Source: Deltaproteobacteria bacterium (GTDB lineage Bacteria; Desulfobacterota; Desulfarculia; Adiutricales; JAGVGV01). From it: 12,044 nt of DNA. Where the stretch lies: positions 1 through 12,044 of the forward strand of contig JAGVGV010000145.1 in NCBI GenBank assembly GCA_020056895.1, written 5' to 3'. The notes beneath the pieces were generated by a model. That model was not told the origin of the DNA. It saw only the letters and a list, made by a program, of their open reading frames with translations, and did no database searches. The stretch's first letter is position 1. Every line of letters begins with the position of its first letter. Below are positions 5,986 to 12,044 of the stretch, piece by piece. The translations under genes were made by a program, and so were the position numbers.

Positions 5986-7077
5986 ATGGAAATCATCAAA
6001 CCCGGCCTGAACATCGATTTCGTGGGCAAGCGCCGCCTGGCATATACCTTGTCCATTGTGCTCATCCTTCTCAGCGTGGCGGCCCTGGTGGTTCGCGGCG
6101 GACCCAATTACGGCGTGGAATTCGCCGGCGGCATTCTTTTGCAGATTCAGTTCCAAAAACCCGTGGCCGCCGACGAGATTCGGGCCGGCCTGGCCGGAAC
6201 CCGGCTGGCCGATTCGAGCATCCAGAGCTTCGGGGATGGCGAGGGCGTCGAATTCCTGATCCGAGCCCAGGATGACGGCGGTGAAATGTCCGAGCTGAGC
6301 CAATTGGTGCTCACCAAGCTGACGGAAAAATTCGGCAAGGATCAGGTCCAGATCCGGCGGGTCGAGGCCGTGGGGCCCAAGGTGGGCCAGGACCTCCGCC
6401 AAAAGGCCCTGTTCGCCATTTATTACGCTCTGTTGTTCATCCTGATCTACATTTCCGGGCGGTTCGAGTACAAGTGGATCATGAGCATCATCGTGGCTGG
6501 CGCCATGATGGCCGGGGTATGGGCCGTGAGCCTTTTAGGGGCCGGAGTCACCTGGCTGATCGTGGCCGCTCTGGCGGTGATGCTTCTAGTCAGTTTTGTT
6601 TTTCAGCTTAAATACGCCATGGGGGCCATCGTGGCCCTGATGCATGACGTGATGGTCACCATTGGCGCCTTCGCCCTGCTGAACAAGGAAATCGACCTGA
6701 CCGTGGTGGCGGCGCTATTGACCATCATCGGCTTTTCGCTGAACGACACCATCGTCATCTACGACCGGATCCGGGAAAATCTGAGGAAGGGCCGGAAAAA
6801 GGGCCTGGATCAGTTGATCAATGAAAGCGTGAACGAGACCCTGAGCCGGACCATTCTGACCACGGGTACGGTGCTTTTCACCGTCATCGCGCTCTGGCTT
6901 CTGGGCGGTCCGGTGATCGACGGCTTTGCCTTCGCCATGTTGGTGGGGTGCGTTTCGGGCACTTATTCCACGGTCTACGTGGCCAGCCCGATTCTGCTTC
7001 TGTGGCCGGACGAGAACGGCCCTCAATCGGCTAAAAACGCTTCCGGTTCCGGCAAAAAAACCGCCGCGGCGAGTTAG
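5986..7077 (+). CDS. secF: Protein translocase subunit SecF with extra membrane hairpin
   Basis: Partner of SecD in proton-driven protein export. From ATG 5986 (GGAG ten bases upstream) the protein has 363 residues. An in-frame TTG at 5950 lies inside a hairpin and is less likely. Features: membrane segment 1 at about 18-37, GPNYGVEFAGG (39-49) and a short periplasmic domain. Then come ALLFILIYISGRFEYKW (148-164), YAMGAIVALMHDVMVTIGAF (210-229) and GFSLNDTIVIYDRIREN (249-265), whose Asp254 and Asp260 belong to the conserved core. Usual SecF runs from RFEWKF almost directly into LGAIVALLHDV. Here about 40 hydrophobic residues (about 165-207) intervene, enough for two additional membrane passes. 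I recall similar inserts in Desulfobacterota SecF, unverified. The tail is Ser/Lys/Ala-rich. Confidence 0.96.
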   Translation: MEIIKPGLNIDFVGKRRLAYTLSIVLILLSVAALVVRGGPNYGVEFAGGILLQIQFQKPVAADEIRAGLAGTRLADSSIQSFGDGEGVEFLIRAQDDGGEMSELSQLVLTKLTEKFGKDQVQIRRVEAVGPKVGQDLRQKALFAIYYALLFILIYISGRFEYKWIMSIIVAGAMMAGVWAVSLLGAGVTWLIVAALAVMLLVSFVFQLKYAMGAIVALMHDVMVTIGAFALLNKEIDLTVVAALLTIIGFSLNDTIVIYDRIRENLRKGRKKGLDQLINESVNETLSRTILTTGTVLFTVIALWLLGGPVIDGFAFAMLVGCVSGTYSTVYVASPILLLWPDENGPQSAKNASGSGKKTAAAS

Positions 7078-7083
7078 GGCCAA

Positions 7084-7125
7084 CGCGGGGATGGTTTTTT
7101 TAGGAGCCGTTCCCCGCGGCTTTTT
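7084..7125 (+). terminator. Rho-independent terminator after secF
   Basis: CGCGGGGA (7084-7091) pairs perfectly over 8 bp with TCCCCGCG (7111-7118), followed after GC by five T (7121-7125). It begins six bases after the secF stop codon and so likely ends the queA-secF transcript. The 19-base loop is rather large; a second T-run lies inside it. Confidence 0.65.
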
Positions 7126-7138
7126 CGAATCCTCATCG

Positions 7139-7179
7139 AGGCCCCCTGGTCCCTTCCGGGGGGTCCGCCGTTGGGGCCT
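7139..7179 (+). promoter_or_regulatory. Possible leader structure upstream of hisI
   Basis: AGGCCCC (7139-7145) can pair with GGGGCCT (7173-7179), and CCCCC (7142-7146) can instead pair with GGGGG (7158-7162). The two pairings share bases and exclude each other. They lie 58-98 bases before the hisI ATG, downstream of the secF terminator. I see no leader peptide with a run of His codons, so classical his attenuation is not supported. GC-rich sequence forms such pairings easily, so this is tentative. I could not identify a convincing promoter here. Confidence 0.3.
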
Positions 7180-7236
7180 GGGTGGTTTTCAACCCGGGAA
7201 TCCATATCAAGCGTTGATGCATGAGGGAGGTGGCCA

Positions 7237-7635
7237 ATGGCCTCCGAAGAACCAAGGGTCCGCCGGCCCGATTTCCAGAAAGCCGGCGGGTTGATCCCGG
7301 CCGTGGCCCAGGACGCGGATACCGGCGAAATCCTGATGCTGGCCTATATGAACCAGGAAGCTCTTGAAAAAACCATTGAAACCGGGGAAGTTCACTATTG
7401 GAGCCGGTCCCGCCGGGAACTCTGGCACAAGGGCGGAACCAGCGGCCATGTGCAGAAGGTGGTGGACATCCGGCTGGACTGCGACGGCGACGCCATCGTG
7501 GTCCGCATCCATCAGGTGGGCGGCGCGGCCTGCCATACCGGCCACCGGTCCTGTTTCCACTACCGGCATGAATCGGATGCTTTTCTGTTGAACGGTGAAC
7601 TGGTGTTCGATCCCAAGGAGGTATACGGCTCGTGA
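7237..7635 (+). CDS. hisI: Phosphoribosyl-AMP cyclohydrolase HisI
   Basis: Opens the purine ring of phosphoribosyl-AMP in the third step of histidine biosynthesis. The 132-residue protein is the single-function form, with no HisE domain fused. Motifs: MLAYMNQEAL (34-43), HYWSRSRRELWHKGGTSG (53-70), DCDGDA (81-86) and CHTGHRSCFH (99-108). Asp81, Asp83 and Asp85 match the magnesium site, and Cys82, Cys99 and Cys106 match the zinc site of the family. The ATG at 7237 has a strong GGGAGGTGG just upstream. The stop overlaps the GTG of hisG by four bases (GTGA), so the two are co-translated. Confidence 0.96.
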   Translation: MASEEPRVRRPDFQKAGGLIPAVAQDADTGEILMLAYMNQEALEKTIETGEVHYWSRSRRELWHKGGTSGHVQKVVDIRLDCDGDAIVVRIHQVGGAACHTGHRSCFHYRHESDAFLLNGELVFDPKEVYGS

Positions 7636-8507
7636 CCCCCGTGCTGAAACTCGGCATTCCCAAAGGCAGCCTGGAAAAGGCCACGGTGGACCTGTTCGCC
7701 CGGTCCGGATGGAAGATCAACATCCACAGCCGCAACTATTTTCCCGAAATCGACGATCCCGAAATATCCTGCTCCATCTGCCGGGCTCAGGAAATGTCCC
7801 GGTACGTCGAACAGGGCGTTCTGGACTGCGGCCTGACCGGCCTGGATTGGACTCAGGAAAACGCCAGCAAGGTCAAAGTGGTGGAAGACCTGGTTTATTC
7901 CAAGGTCAGCGCCCGCTCGGCCCGCTGGGTGCTGGCCGTGGCCGGTGATTCGCCTTATCAGAAAATCGAGGACCTCGAAGGTAAAAAAATCGCCACCGAA
8001 CTGGTCAACTTCACCAAACGCTATTTCAAGGAACGGAGCGTGAACGTGCTGGTGGAGTTTTCCTGGGGCGCCACCGAGGCCAAGGTGGTCTCCGGTCTGG
8101 CCGACGCGGTGGTGGAAGTGACCGAGACCGAAAGCACCATCCGGGCCCACGGTCTTCGGATTCTCGAAGAAATGATGCAAACCAACACCCAACTCATCGC
8201 CAACCGCCAGTCCTGGAAGGATGAATGGAAAAAGACCAAAATCCAGCAGATCGCCTTGTTGCTCCAGGGCGCCCTCCGGGCCGAAGGCATGGTGGGATTG
8301 AAGATGAACGTCCCGCCGGACCGGCTCCAGGGCATCATCGACATCCTGCCCAGCCTGAACGCCCCCACGGTGGCGCCGCTTCATAACGGCGGCTGGACGT
8401 CGGTGGAAACCATGGTTTCTTCGGCCGTGGTTCGCGATCTGATCCCGAGGTTGATTAAAAAGGGCGCCGAAGGTATCATAGAATATCCCCTCAACAAGGT
8501 GATCTGA
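7632..8507 (+). CDS. hisG: ATP phosphoribosyltransferase HisG, long form
   Basis: Catalyses the first, committed step of histidine synthesis, joining ATP and PRPP. The 291 residues include the two-part catalytic domain: GIPKGSL (8-14), DCGLTGLDW (65-73), KIATELVNFTKRYF (119-132), and FSWGATEAKVVSGLADAVVEV at about 143-163. A C-terminal domain (about 208-291), ending GIIEYPLNKVI, marks the long form, which is feedback-inhibited by histidine and needs no HisZ partner. GTG 7632 overlaps the hisI stop and has AAGGAGGT upstream. Oddity: the PRPP phosphate-binding loop reads VTETESTIRAHGL (163-175). The family usually has Gly where Glu167 stands (TETGSSLRAN or STGxTLxAN). All flanking motifs are intact. 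Confidence 0.96.
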   Translation: MTPVLKLGIPKGSLEKATVDLFARSGWKINIHSRNYFPEIDDPEISCSICRAQEMSRYVEQGVLDCGLTGLDWTQENASKVKVVEDLVYSKVSARSARWVLAVAGDSPYQKIEDLEGKKIATELVNFTKRYFKERSVNVLVEFSWGATEAKVVSGLADAVVEVTETESTIRAHGLRILEEMMQTNTQLIANRQSWKDEWKKTKIQQIALLLQGALRAEGMVGLKMNVPPDRLQGIIDILPSLNAPTVAPLHNGGWTSVETMVSSAVVRDLIPRLIKKGAEGIIEYPLNKVI

Positions 8508-8508
8508 C

Positions 8509-9288
8509 ATGTCCCTTCGCACCGTTTTGATCGTTGTTGGCTGCCTGGCCCTGGCTTGGGTTCCGGCTGGTTGTGGAACCACGTCTGCCTCCTCCGACGG
8601 CGGCAATTATTCCGACGAAGACAAGGCCGACGCTTCCCTGCGGTTGGGGTCATCGTACCTCGCTCAGGGGAAATCCACCGAAGCCCTGATGGAACTCCTT
8701 CAGGCCGAAAAATGGGCGCCCGAAAACCCGGACGTCCATAACCATCTGGGCCTGGCGTACAAAGACAAACTGATGTACGACAAGGCCATCGGCCATTTCC
8801 AAAAGGCCTTGGCTCTCAGACCCAATTTTTCCGAAGCCCACAACAACCTCGGGTCCTGCTACCTGGACATGAAGCGGCTGGACGACGCCCTGGCCGAATT
8901 CCAGGCCGCCATCGCCAACCTGCTGTACCAAACCCCGCATTTCGCCTATACCAACATGGGGCTGGTGTATATTGAAAAACATCAGTACGATCAGGCCCTG
9001 GTGATGTTCGAAAAGGCCCTGGACATCGCCCCTGGGTACGCCGGCGGCCACAACCACAAAGGCCGAGTGTATATGCTCCTCGGCCAGTTCGACGAAGCCT
9101 TGAAAGCCTTTGATTTGGCCGTAAAATACGATCCCCGCTTCCCCGCCGCCCATTTCAACCGGGGGGACGCCCTGGCCAAGCTGGGGTACAAGAGCGAAGC
9201 CATGGAGGCGTACCGCGAGGTCTTGGAACTGGTTCCCGAAACCCGGCTGGGCCAAGAGGCTGAAATTCGCATGCGGGCACTGAAATAG
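8509..9288 (+). CDS. TPR-repeat lipoprotein, PilF/PilW-like
   Basis: A 259-residue protein with an N-terminal signal (LRTVLIVVGCLALAWVPAGC), whose Cys22 is the probable lipidation site. Proline at -3 makes the lipobox (PAGC) atypical. After a Ser/Asp/Gly-rich linker come about six tetratricopeptide repeats, roughly 39-72, 73-106, 107-140, 142-175, 177-210 and 211-244. Typical pieces are AHNNLGSCYLDMKRLDDALAEF and AYTNMGLVYIEKHQYDQAL. The ANLLYQTPHFAYTNMG stretch resembles PilF/PilW, lipoproteins that help secretin assembly for type IV pili, but no pilus genes are in view. A general periplasmic scaffold is equally possible. It starts one base after the hisG stop with AAGGTG upstream, so it is co-translated with the his genes. 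Confidence 0.8.
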   Translation: MSLRTVLIVVGCLALAWVPAGCGTTSASSDGGNYSDEDKADASLRLGSSYLAQGKSTEALMELLQAEKWAPENPDVHNHLGLAYKDKLMYDKAIGHFQKALALRPNFSEAHNNLGSCYLDMKRLDDALAEFQAAIANLLYQTPHFAYTNMGLVYIEKHQYDQALVMFEKALDIAPGYAGGHNHKGRVYMLLGQFDEALKAFDLAVKYDPRFPAAHFNRGDALAKLGYKSEAMEAYREVLELVPETRLGQEAEIRMRALK

Positions 9289-9296
9289 GGACGATC

Positions 9297-10409
9297 ATGG
9301 TAACCTGCCGCGCCAAGGACATACCGCCCTTTATCGTCATGGATATTCTGGAGCGGGCCCAGGCCATGGAACGGGCCGGTGTTTCCGTGATCCATCTGGA
9401 AGTGGGCGAACCGGATTTCGACACCCCGGAATGCATCAAGGAAGCCGGCCGTCGGGCCATTACCGACGGCCAAACTCACTATACCCACAGCCTGGGCACT
9501 CTGGAACTTCGGGAAGCCATCGCCGCCTGGTATCACCAGCGGTACGGCGCGAAGGTGGCCCCGGACCGGATCATCGTGACGTCGGGCACCTCCCCGGCCA
9601 TGTTCATGCTCTTCGCCGCGCTGCTCGAAGCCGGCGACGAAGTGATCCTGTCCAATCCCCACTACGCCTGCTATCCCAATTTCGTCCGGTTTTTCGGCGC
9701 CCAACCCGCCTTCGTCCCGGTGGAAGAGGACGACGGGTTTCAGTTCCGGCCCGAAGAGGTCCAAAAAAGGCTGGGGCCCAAAACCAAGGCCGTGTTCGTC
9801 AACTCCCCGGCCAACCCCACCGGCACCCTGCTGGCGCCCGACCGGATGGAAAAAATCGCCGCCATGGCCCCCCTGGTGGTTTCCGATGAAATCTACCACG
9901 GCCTGGTGTACGGTTCGGAACGGGAACATTCCATTTTCGAATTTACCGATCAAGCCGTGGTCATCAACGGCTTTTCCAAGCTGTTCGCCATGACCGGCTG
10001 GCGGCTGGGATACATCATCGCGCCGGCTGAATTTATCCGGCCCATGCAGAAAATTCAGCAGAATTTCTTCATCAGCCCTTCCAGCGTGGCCCAGGCCGAC
10101 GTGGAGAAAATGCGCCGGACGTACGACGAACGCCGCCGGTTCATGATCCAGGGCCTTCGGAACCTCGGGTTCCGCATCCAGGTGGAACCCACCGGCGCCT
10201 TTTACGTGCTGGTTTCGGCCCGGGGCCTGGACGCCGATTCCTACCGCCTGGCCTTCGACATATTGGAAAAAGCCCACGTAGGAGTCACGCCGGGCATCGA
10301 TTTCGGATCCGGCGCCGAAGGGTATTTGCGTTTTTCCTTCGCCAATTCCGTGGATAACATCGCCGAGGGCCTCAGACGGCTGGGCGTGTACCTGAACGAA
10401 CGCGCCTGA
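9297..10409 (+). CDS. Class I/II PLP-dependent aminotransferase (AspB-like)
   Basis: A 370-residue cytoplasmic fold-type I aminotransferase. PLP contacts visible: SGTSPAMF (96-103), Tyr124 region, NSPANPTGT (169-177) with Asn173, SDEIYHGLVYG (196-206) with Asp197, the Schiff-base lysine Lys228 in NGFSKLFAMTGWRLGY, and carboxylate-binding Arg345 in YLRFSFAN. The motif around Lys228 fits the aspartate/alanine/aromatic subgroup rather than HisC, so the substrate is not determined. The his neighbours do not by themselves make it a histidinol-phosphate aminotransferase. Oddity: FFISPSSVAQ is followed at once by ADVEKMRRTYDERR. Relatives usually have about 13 more residues (a helix) between these blocks, so an in-frame loss near residue 267 is likely. 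It starts eight bases after the TPR gene with a weak GGGA. Confidence 0.9.
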   Translation: MVTCRAKDIPPFIVMDILERAQAMERAGVSVIHLEVGEPDFDTPECIKEAGRRAITDGQTHYTHSLGTLELREAIAAWYHQRYGAKVAPDRIIVTSGTSPAMFMLFAALLEAGDEVILSNPHYACYPNFVRFFGAQPAFVPVEEDDGFQFRPEEVQKRLGPKTKAVFVNSPANPTGTLLAPDRMEKIAAMAPLVVSDEIYHGLVYGSEREHSIFEFTDQAVVINGFSKLFAMTGWRLGYIIAPAEFIRPMQKIQQNFFISPSSVAQADVEKMRRTYDERRRFMIQGLRNLGFRIQVEPTGAFYVLVSARGLDADSYRLAFDILEKAHVGVTPGIDFGSGAEGYLRFSFANSVDNIAEGLRRLGVYLNERA

Positions 10410-10426
10410 CCCCTTAAAGGGGTTCA
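10407..10426 (+). other. Hairpin starting at the aminotransferase stop codon
   Basis: TGACCCC (10407-10413) pairs with GGGG (10419-10422) and TCA (10424-10426), with one bulged T, around the loop TTAAA. The stem starts exactly at the TGA stop. It ends seven bases before the engB ATG and hides the AAGGGG that could serve engB as ribosome binding site. No T-run follows. Confidence 0.45.
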
Positions 10427-10433
10427 CGCCGGA

Positions 10434-11153
10434 ATGTCCATCACCATGACTGCTCCTGTTTCTCCGTACGAAATCTGGGCCCGGGCGGCTCGTTTTGCCA
10501 TCAGCGCCGCCCGGCCCAACCAGTTCCCTCCGGCGGACCGGCCCGAAGTGGCTTTCGCCGGGCGGTCCAACGTGGGTAAATCGTCCCTTTTGAACGGTCT
10601 GTTGGGCCGGAAAAATCTGGCCCGCGTCAGCTCCACTCCGGGCCGCACCCAACTGATCAACTTCTTCGATCTGGCCGGCCGCATGTATTTCGTGGACCTG
10701 CCTGGGTTCGGGTACGCCCGGGTGTCCCGGGAGGTCCGGGCGTCGTGGCGGCCCATGGTGGAAGGGTACCTGACCGGCGGCCGGGACCTGAAGCTGGTAG
10801 TGGTGCTGGTGGACATCCGTCGGGACCCGGGGGACGAGGAACGGAATCTTTTGGACTGGCTGAGGTATCAAGGTCTGGCCGCCCAGGTGGTGGCCACCAA
10901 GGTGGATCAGGTGGGTCGAAGTCAGCGCCACCGCCGGCTCAAGGCCATCGGCCAGGAATTGGGGACCGGCGATTTGCCCCTGGTCCATTCGGCCCGGACC
11001 GGTGAAGGCCGGCCGGCGCTGTGGGCCAGGGTGGCCGAGGCCTGTGGTTGGGCCGAGGAACGCCAAGGCCCTGGCTCCGAACCCGTTCATCCCGAAGCAT
11101 CCACCTCCCATCCGGCGGCGCGATCCAACGACCAGGAGGACGAAACATCATGA
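10434..11153 (+). CDS. engB: Ribosome biogenesis GTPase EngB (YihA/YsxC)
   Basis: A GTPase needed for assembly of the large ribosomal subunit. G motifs in order: G1 GRSNVGKS (43-50), G2 STPGRTQLINFF (67-78), G3 DLPGFGYARV (88-97), G4 TKVD (155-158) and G5 SARTG (186-190). Residues about 1-205 cover the usual family. The last ~30 residues (AEERQGPGSEPVHPE onward) are a charged, probably disordered tail, making 239 residues against the usual 195-210. ATG 10434 is chosen; ATG 10446 is a second option, and neither has a clear ribosome binding site outside the hairpin. The stop overlaps the sppA ATG by four bases (ATGA). Confidence 0.95.
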   Translation: MSITMTAPVSPYEIWARAARFAISAARPNQFPPADRPEVAFAGRSNVGKSSLLNGLLGRKNLARVSSTPGRTQLINFFDLAGRMYFVDLPGFGYARVSREVRASWRPMVEGYLTGGRDLKLVVVLVDIRRDPGDEERNLLDWLRYQGLAAQVVATKVDQVGRSQRHRRLKAIGQELGTGDLPLVHSARTGEGRPALWARVAEACGWAEERQGPGSEPVHPEASTSHPAARSNDQEDETS

Positions 11154-12044
11154 ACCACCGCGTTTTCCGGTTCCTGACGGCGGTGCTTGGGCTTGGTTTG
11201 GTTTTGGGCCTGGCCCCGGCCGGCTGCACCCTGATGGAAGTGGACCTGGGCCCCAAATACGCGCCGCTGGAAGAAAAAACCGTCCTGGGCGAAGGCGGGG
11301 ACAAGGTGCTGATGGTGGACCTTTCCGGAGTTTTGGTCTCCGGAGCCCAAAAGCCATCGGGGTATCCCTTTGCCCACGCCGAAGACCGGCTTTCCCTGCT
11401 GGCCGAGGAACTGGCCAAGGCGGAAAAGGACGATAAGGTCAAGGCCCTGATATTACGGATCGATTCCCCCGGCGGCACGGTCACCGCGTCGGATGTGATC
11501 CATCATCAGATCATGGCCTTCAAGGAAAAAAAGAAAGTCCGAGTGGTGGCGTCGCTCCAAGGCATGGCCGCTTCGGGCGGGTACTACGCGGCCCTGGCCG
11601 CCGACCGGATCGTGGCCCTGCCCGCTACCATGACCGGCAGCGTGGGCGTGATTACCGTCAAGCTGAACCTGGCCGGATTGATGGGGAAGTACGGCGTGAG
11701 CACCGAGGTGGTCAAATCCGGGAATCTGAAGGACATCTGGTCCCCCTTCCGGCCCGCTTCGGATGAGGAACGCCGCATCATGCAGGGCATGATCGACGAT
11801 ATGTTCCTCCGGTTCCGCGACCTGCTGGTCAAGGGCCGGCCGAACCTGAAACCGGACCAACTCCAACGGATATTGACCGCTCAGGTGTTTACCGGCGTCC
11901 AGGCCAAGGAGATCGGCCTGGTGGATCAGGTGGGGTACCTGGAAGACGCCTTTGACCAGGCCAAACAACTGGCCGGGTTGAACGAGGCCCAACTGGTGGT
12001 GTATCACCGGCCCGGCGCGTATCGGCCCAACGTTTACTCCATGG
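11150..12044 (+). CDS. sppA: Signal peptide peptidase SppA, partial (3' end outside window)
   Basis: Degrades leftover signal peptides in the membrane; 36-kDa type S49 protease. The frame is open from ATG 11150 to the window end (298 codons seen; relatives are about 300-330). AGGAGG lies ten bases upstream. An N-terminal hydrophobic signal ends in LAPAGC, so Cys26 may be lipidated, although an SPase I site (APA) also fits. Core motifs: LILRIDSPGGTVTASD (100-115), MAASGGYYAALAADRI (139-154) with catalytic Ser142, GSVGVI (163-168) and VVKSGNLKDIWSPFRP (187-202) with catalytic Lys194. The Ser-Lys spacing of 52 equals that of Bacillus subtilis SppA (Ser147/Lys199). Translationally coupled to engB; a role alongside secretion genes is natural. 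Confidence 0.93.
   Translation, partial: MNHRVFRFLTAVLGLGLVLGLAPAGCTLMEVDLGPKYAPLEEKTVLGEGGDKVLMVDLSGVLVSGAQKPSGYPFAHAEDRLSLLAEELAKAEKDDKVKALILRIDSPGGTVTASDVIHHQIMAFKEKKKVRVVASLQGMAASGGYYAALAADRIVALPATMTGSVGVITVKLNLAGLMGKYGVSTEVVKSGNLKDIWSPFRPASDEERRIMQGMIDDMFLRFRDLLVKGRPNLKPDQLQRILTAQVFTGVQAKEIGLVDQVGYLEDAFDQAKQLAGLNEAQLVVYHRPGAYRPNVYSM

Noticed and set aside
8991..11111. Minus-strand open frame of 706 codons across the TPR, aminotransferase and engB genes
   Set aside because: It lies fully opposite three well-supported genes, has a His/Gly/Pro-rich low-complexity translation with no recognisable domain, and is explained by GC-rich codon use that removes stops from the antisense frame. Other long antisense frames (1810-2475, 3966-4904, 7560-8606) are the same kind of shadow.

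Overview
This window looks like the end of an assembled, GC-rich bacterial (probably metagenomic) contig. The first 18 bases match the 3' end of the Illumina read-1 adapter, so native sequence starts at about base 19. Gene order, a long-form HisG and a SecF with extra membrane segments suggest Desulfobacterota (former Deltaproteobacteria). That placement is an inference from family knowledge, not a search result. Almost everything here is housekeeping; I found no complete new defence, secretion or biosynthetic system.

Left part (1-1545): one leftward gene (279-1259) encodes a REP-associated IS200-like tyrosine transposase (RAYT type). It sits between AT-richer flanks that carry short copies of TTGGATGTCC on both sides. 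The 5' flank also holds a tandem 12-bp repeat and an imperfect palindrome.

Middle part (1546-7125): a rightward cluster queA-tgt-yajC-secD-secF. QueA and Tgt make queuosine in tRNA anticodons. YajC, SecD and SecF form the accessory complex that drives late steps of Sec protein export. A Rho-independent terminator follows secF. Each junction in this cluster contains a potential RNA hairpin, and in two of them the hairpin overlaps the upstream stop codon.

Right part (7126-12044): hisI-hisG (histidine biosynthesis; 4-base overlap), a TPR lipoprotein of PilF/PilW type, a class I PLP aminotransferase, engB (ribosome assembly GTPase) and sppA (signal peptide peptidase, cut by the window end). Spacing is tight throughout (1 to 24 bases, or 4-base overlaps), so this looks like one operon. 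It combines two histidine steps with cell-envelope and ribosome-assembly genes.

The observations most worth following are the recurring hairpins at stop codons, the repeats around the transposase, the roughly 40-residue insert in SecF, and an apparent missing helix in the aminotransferase.
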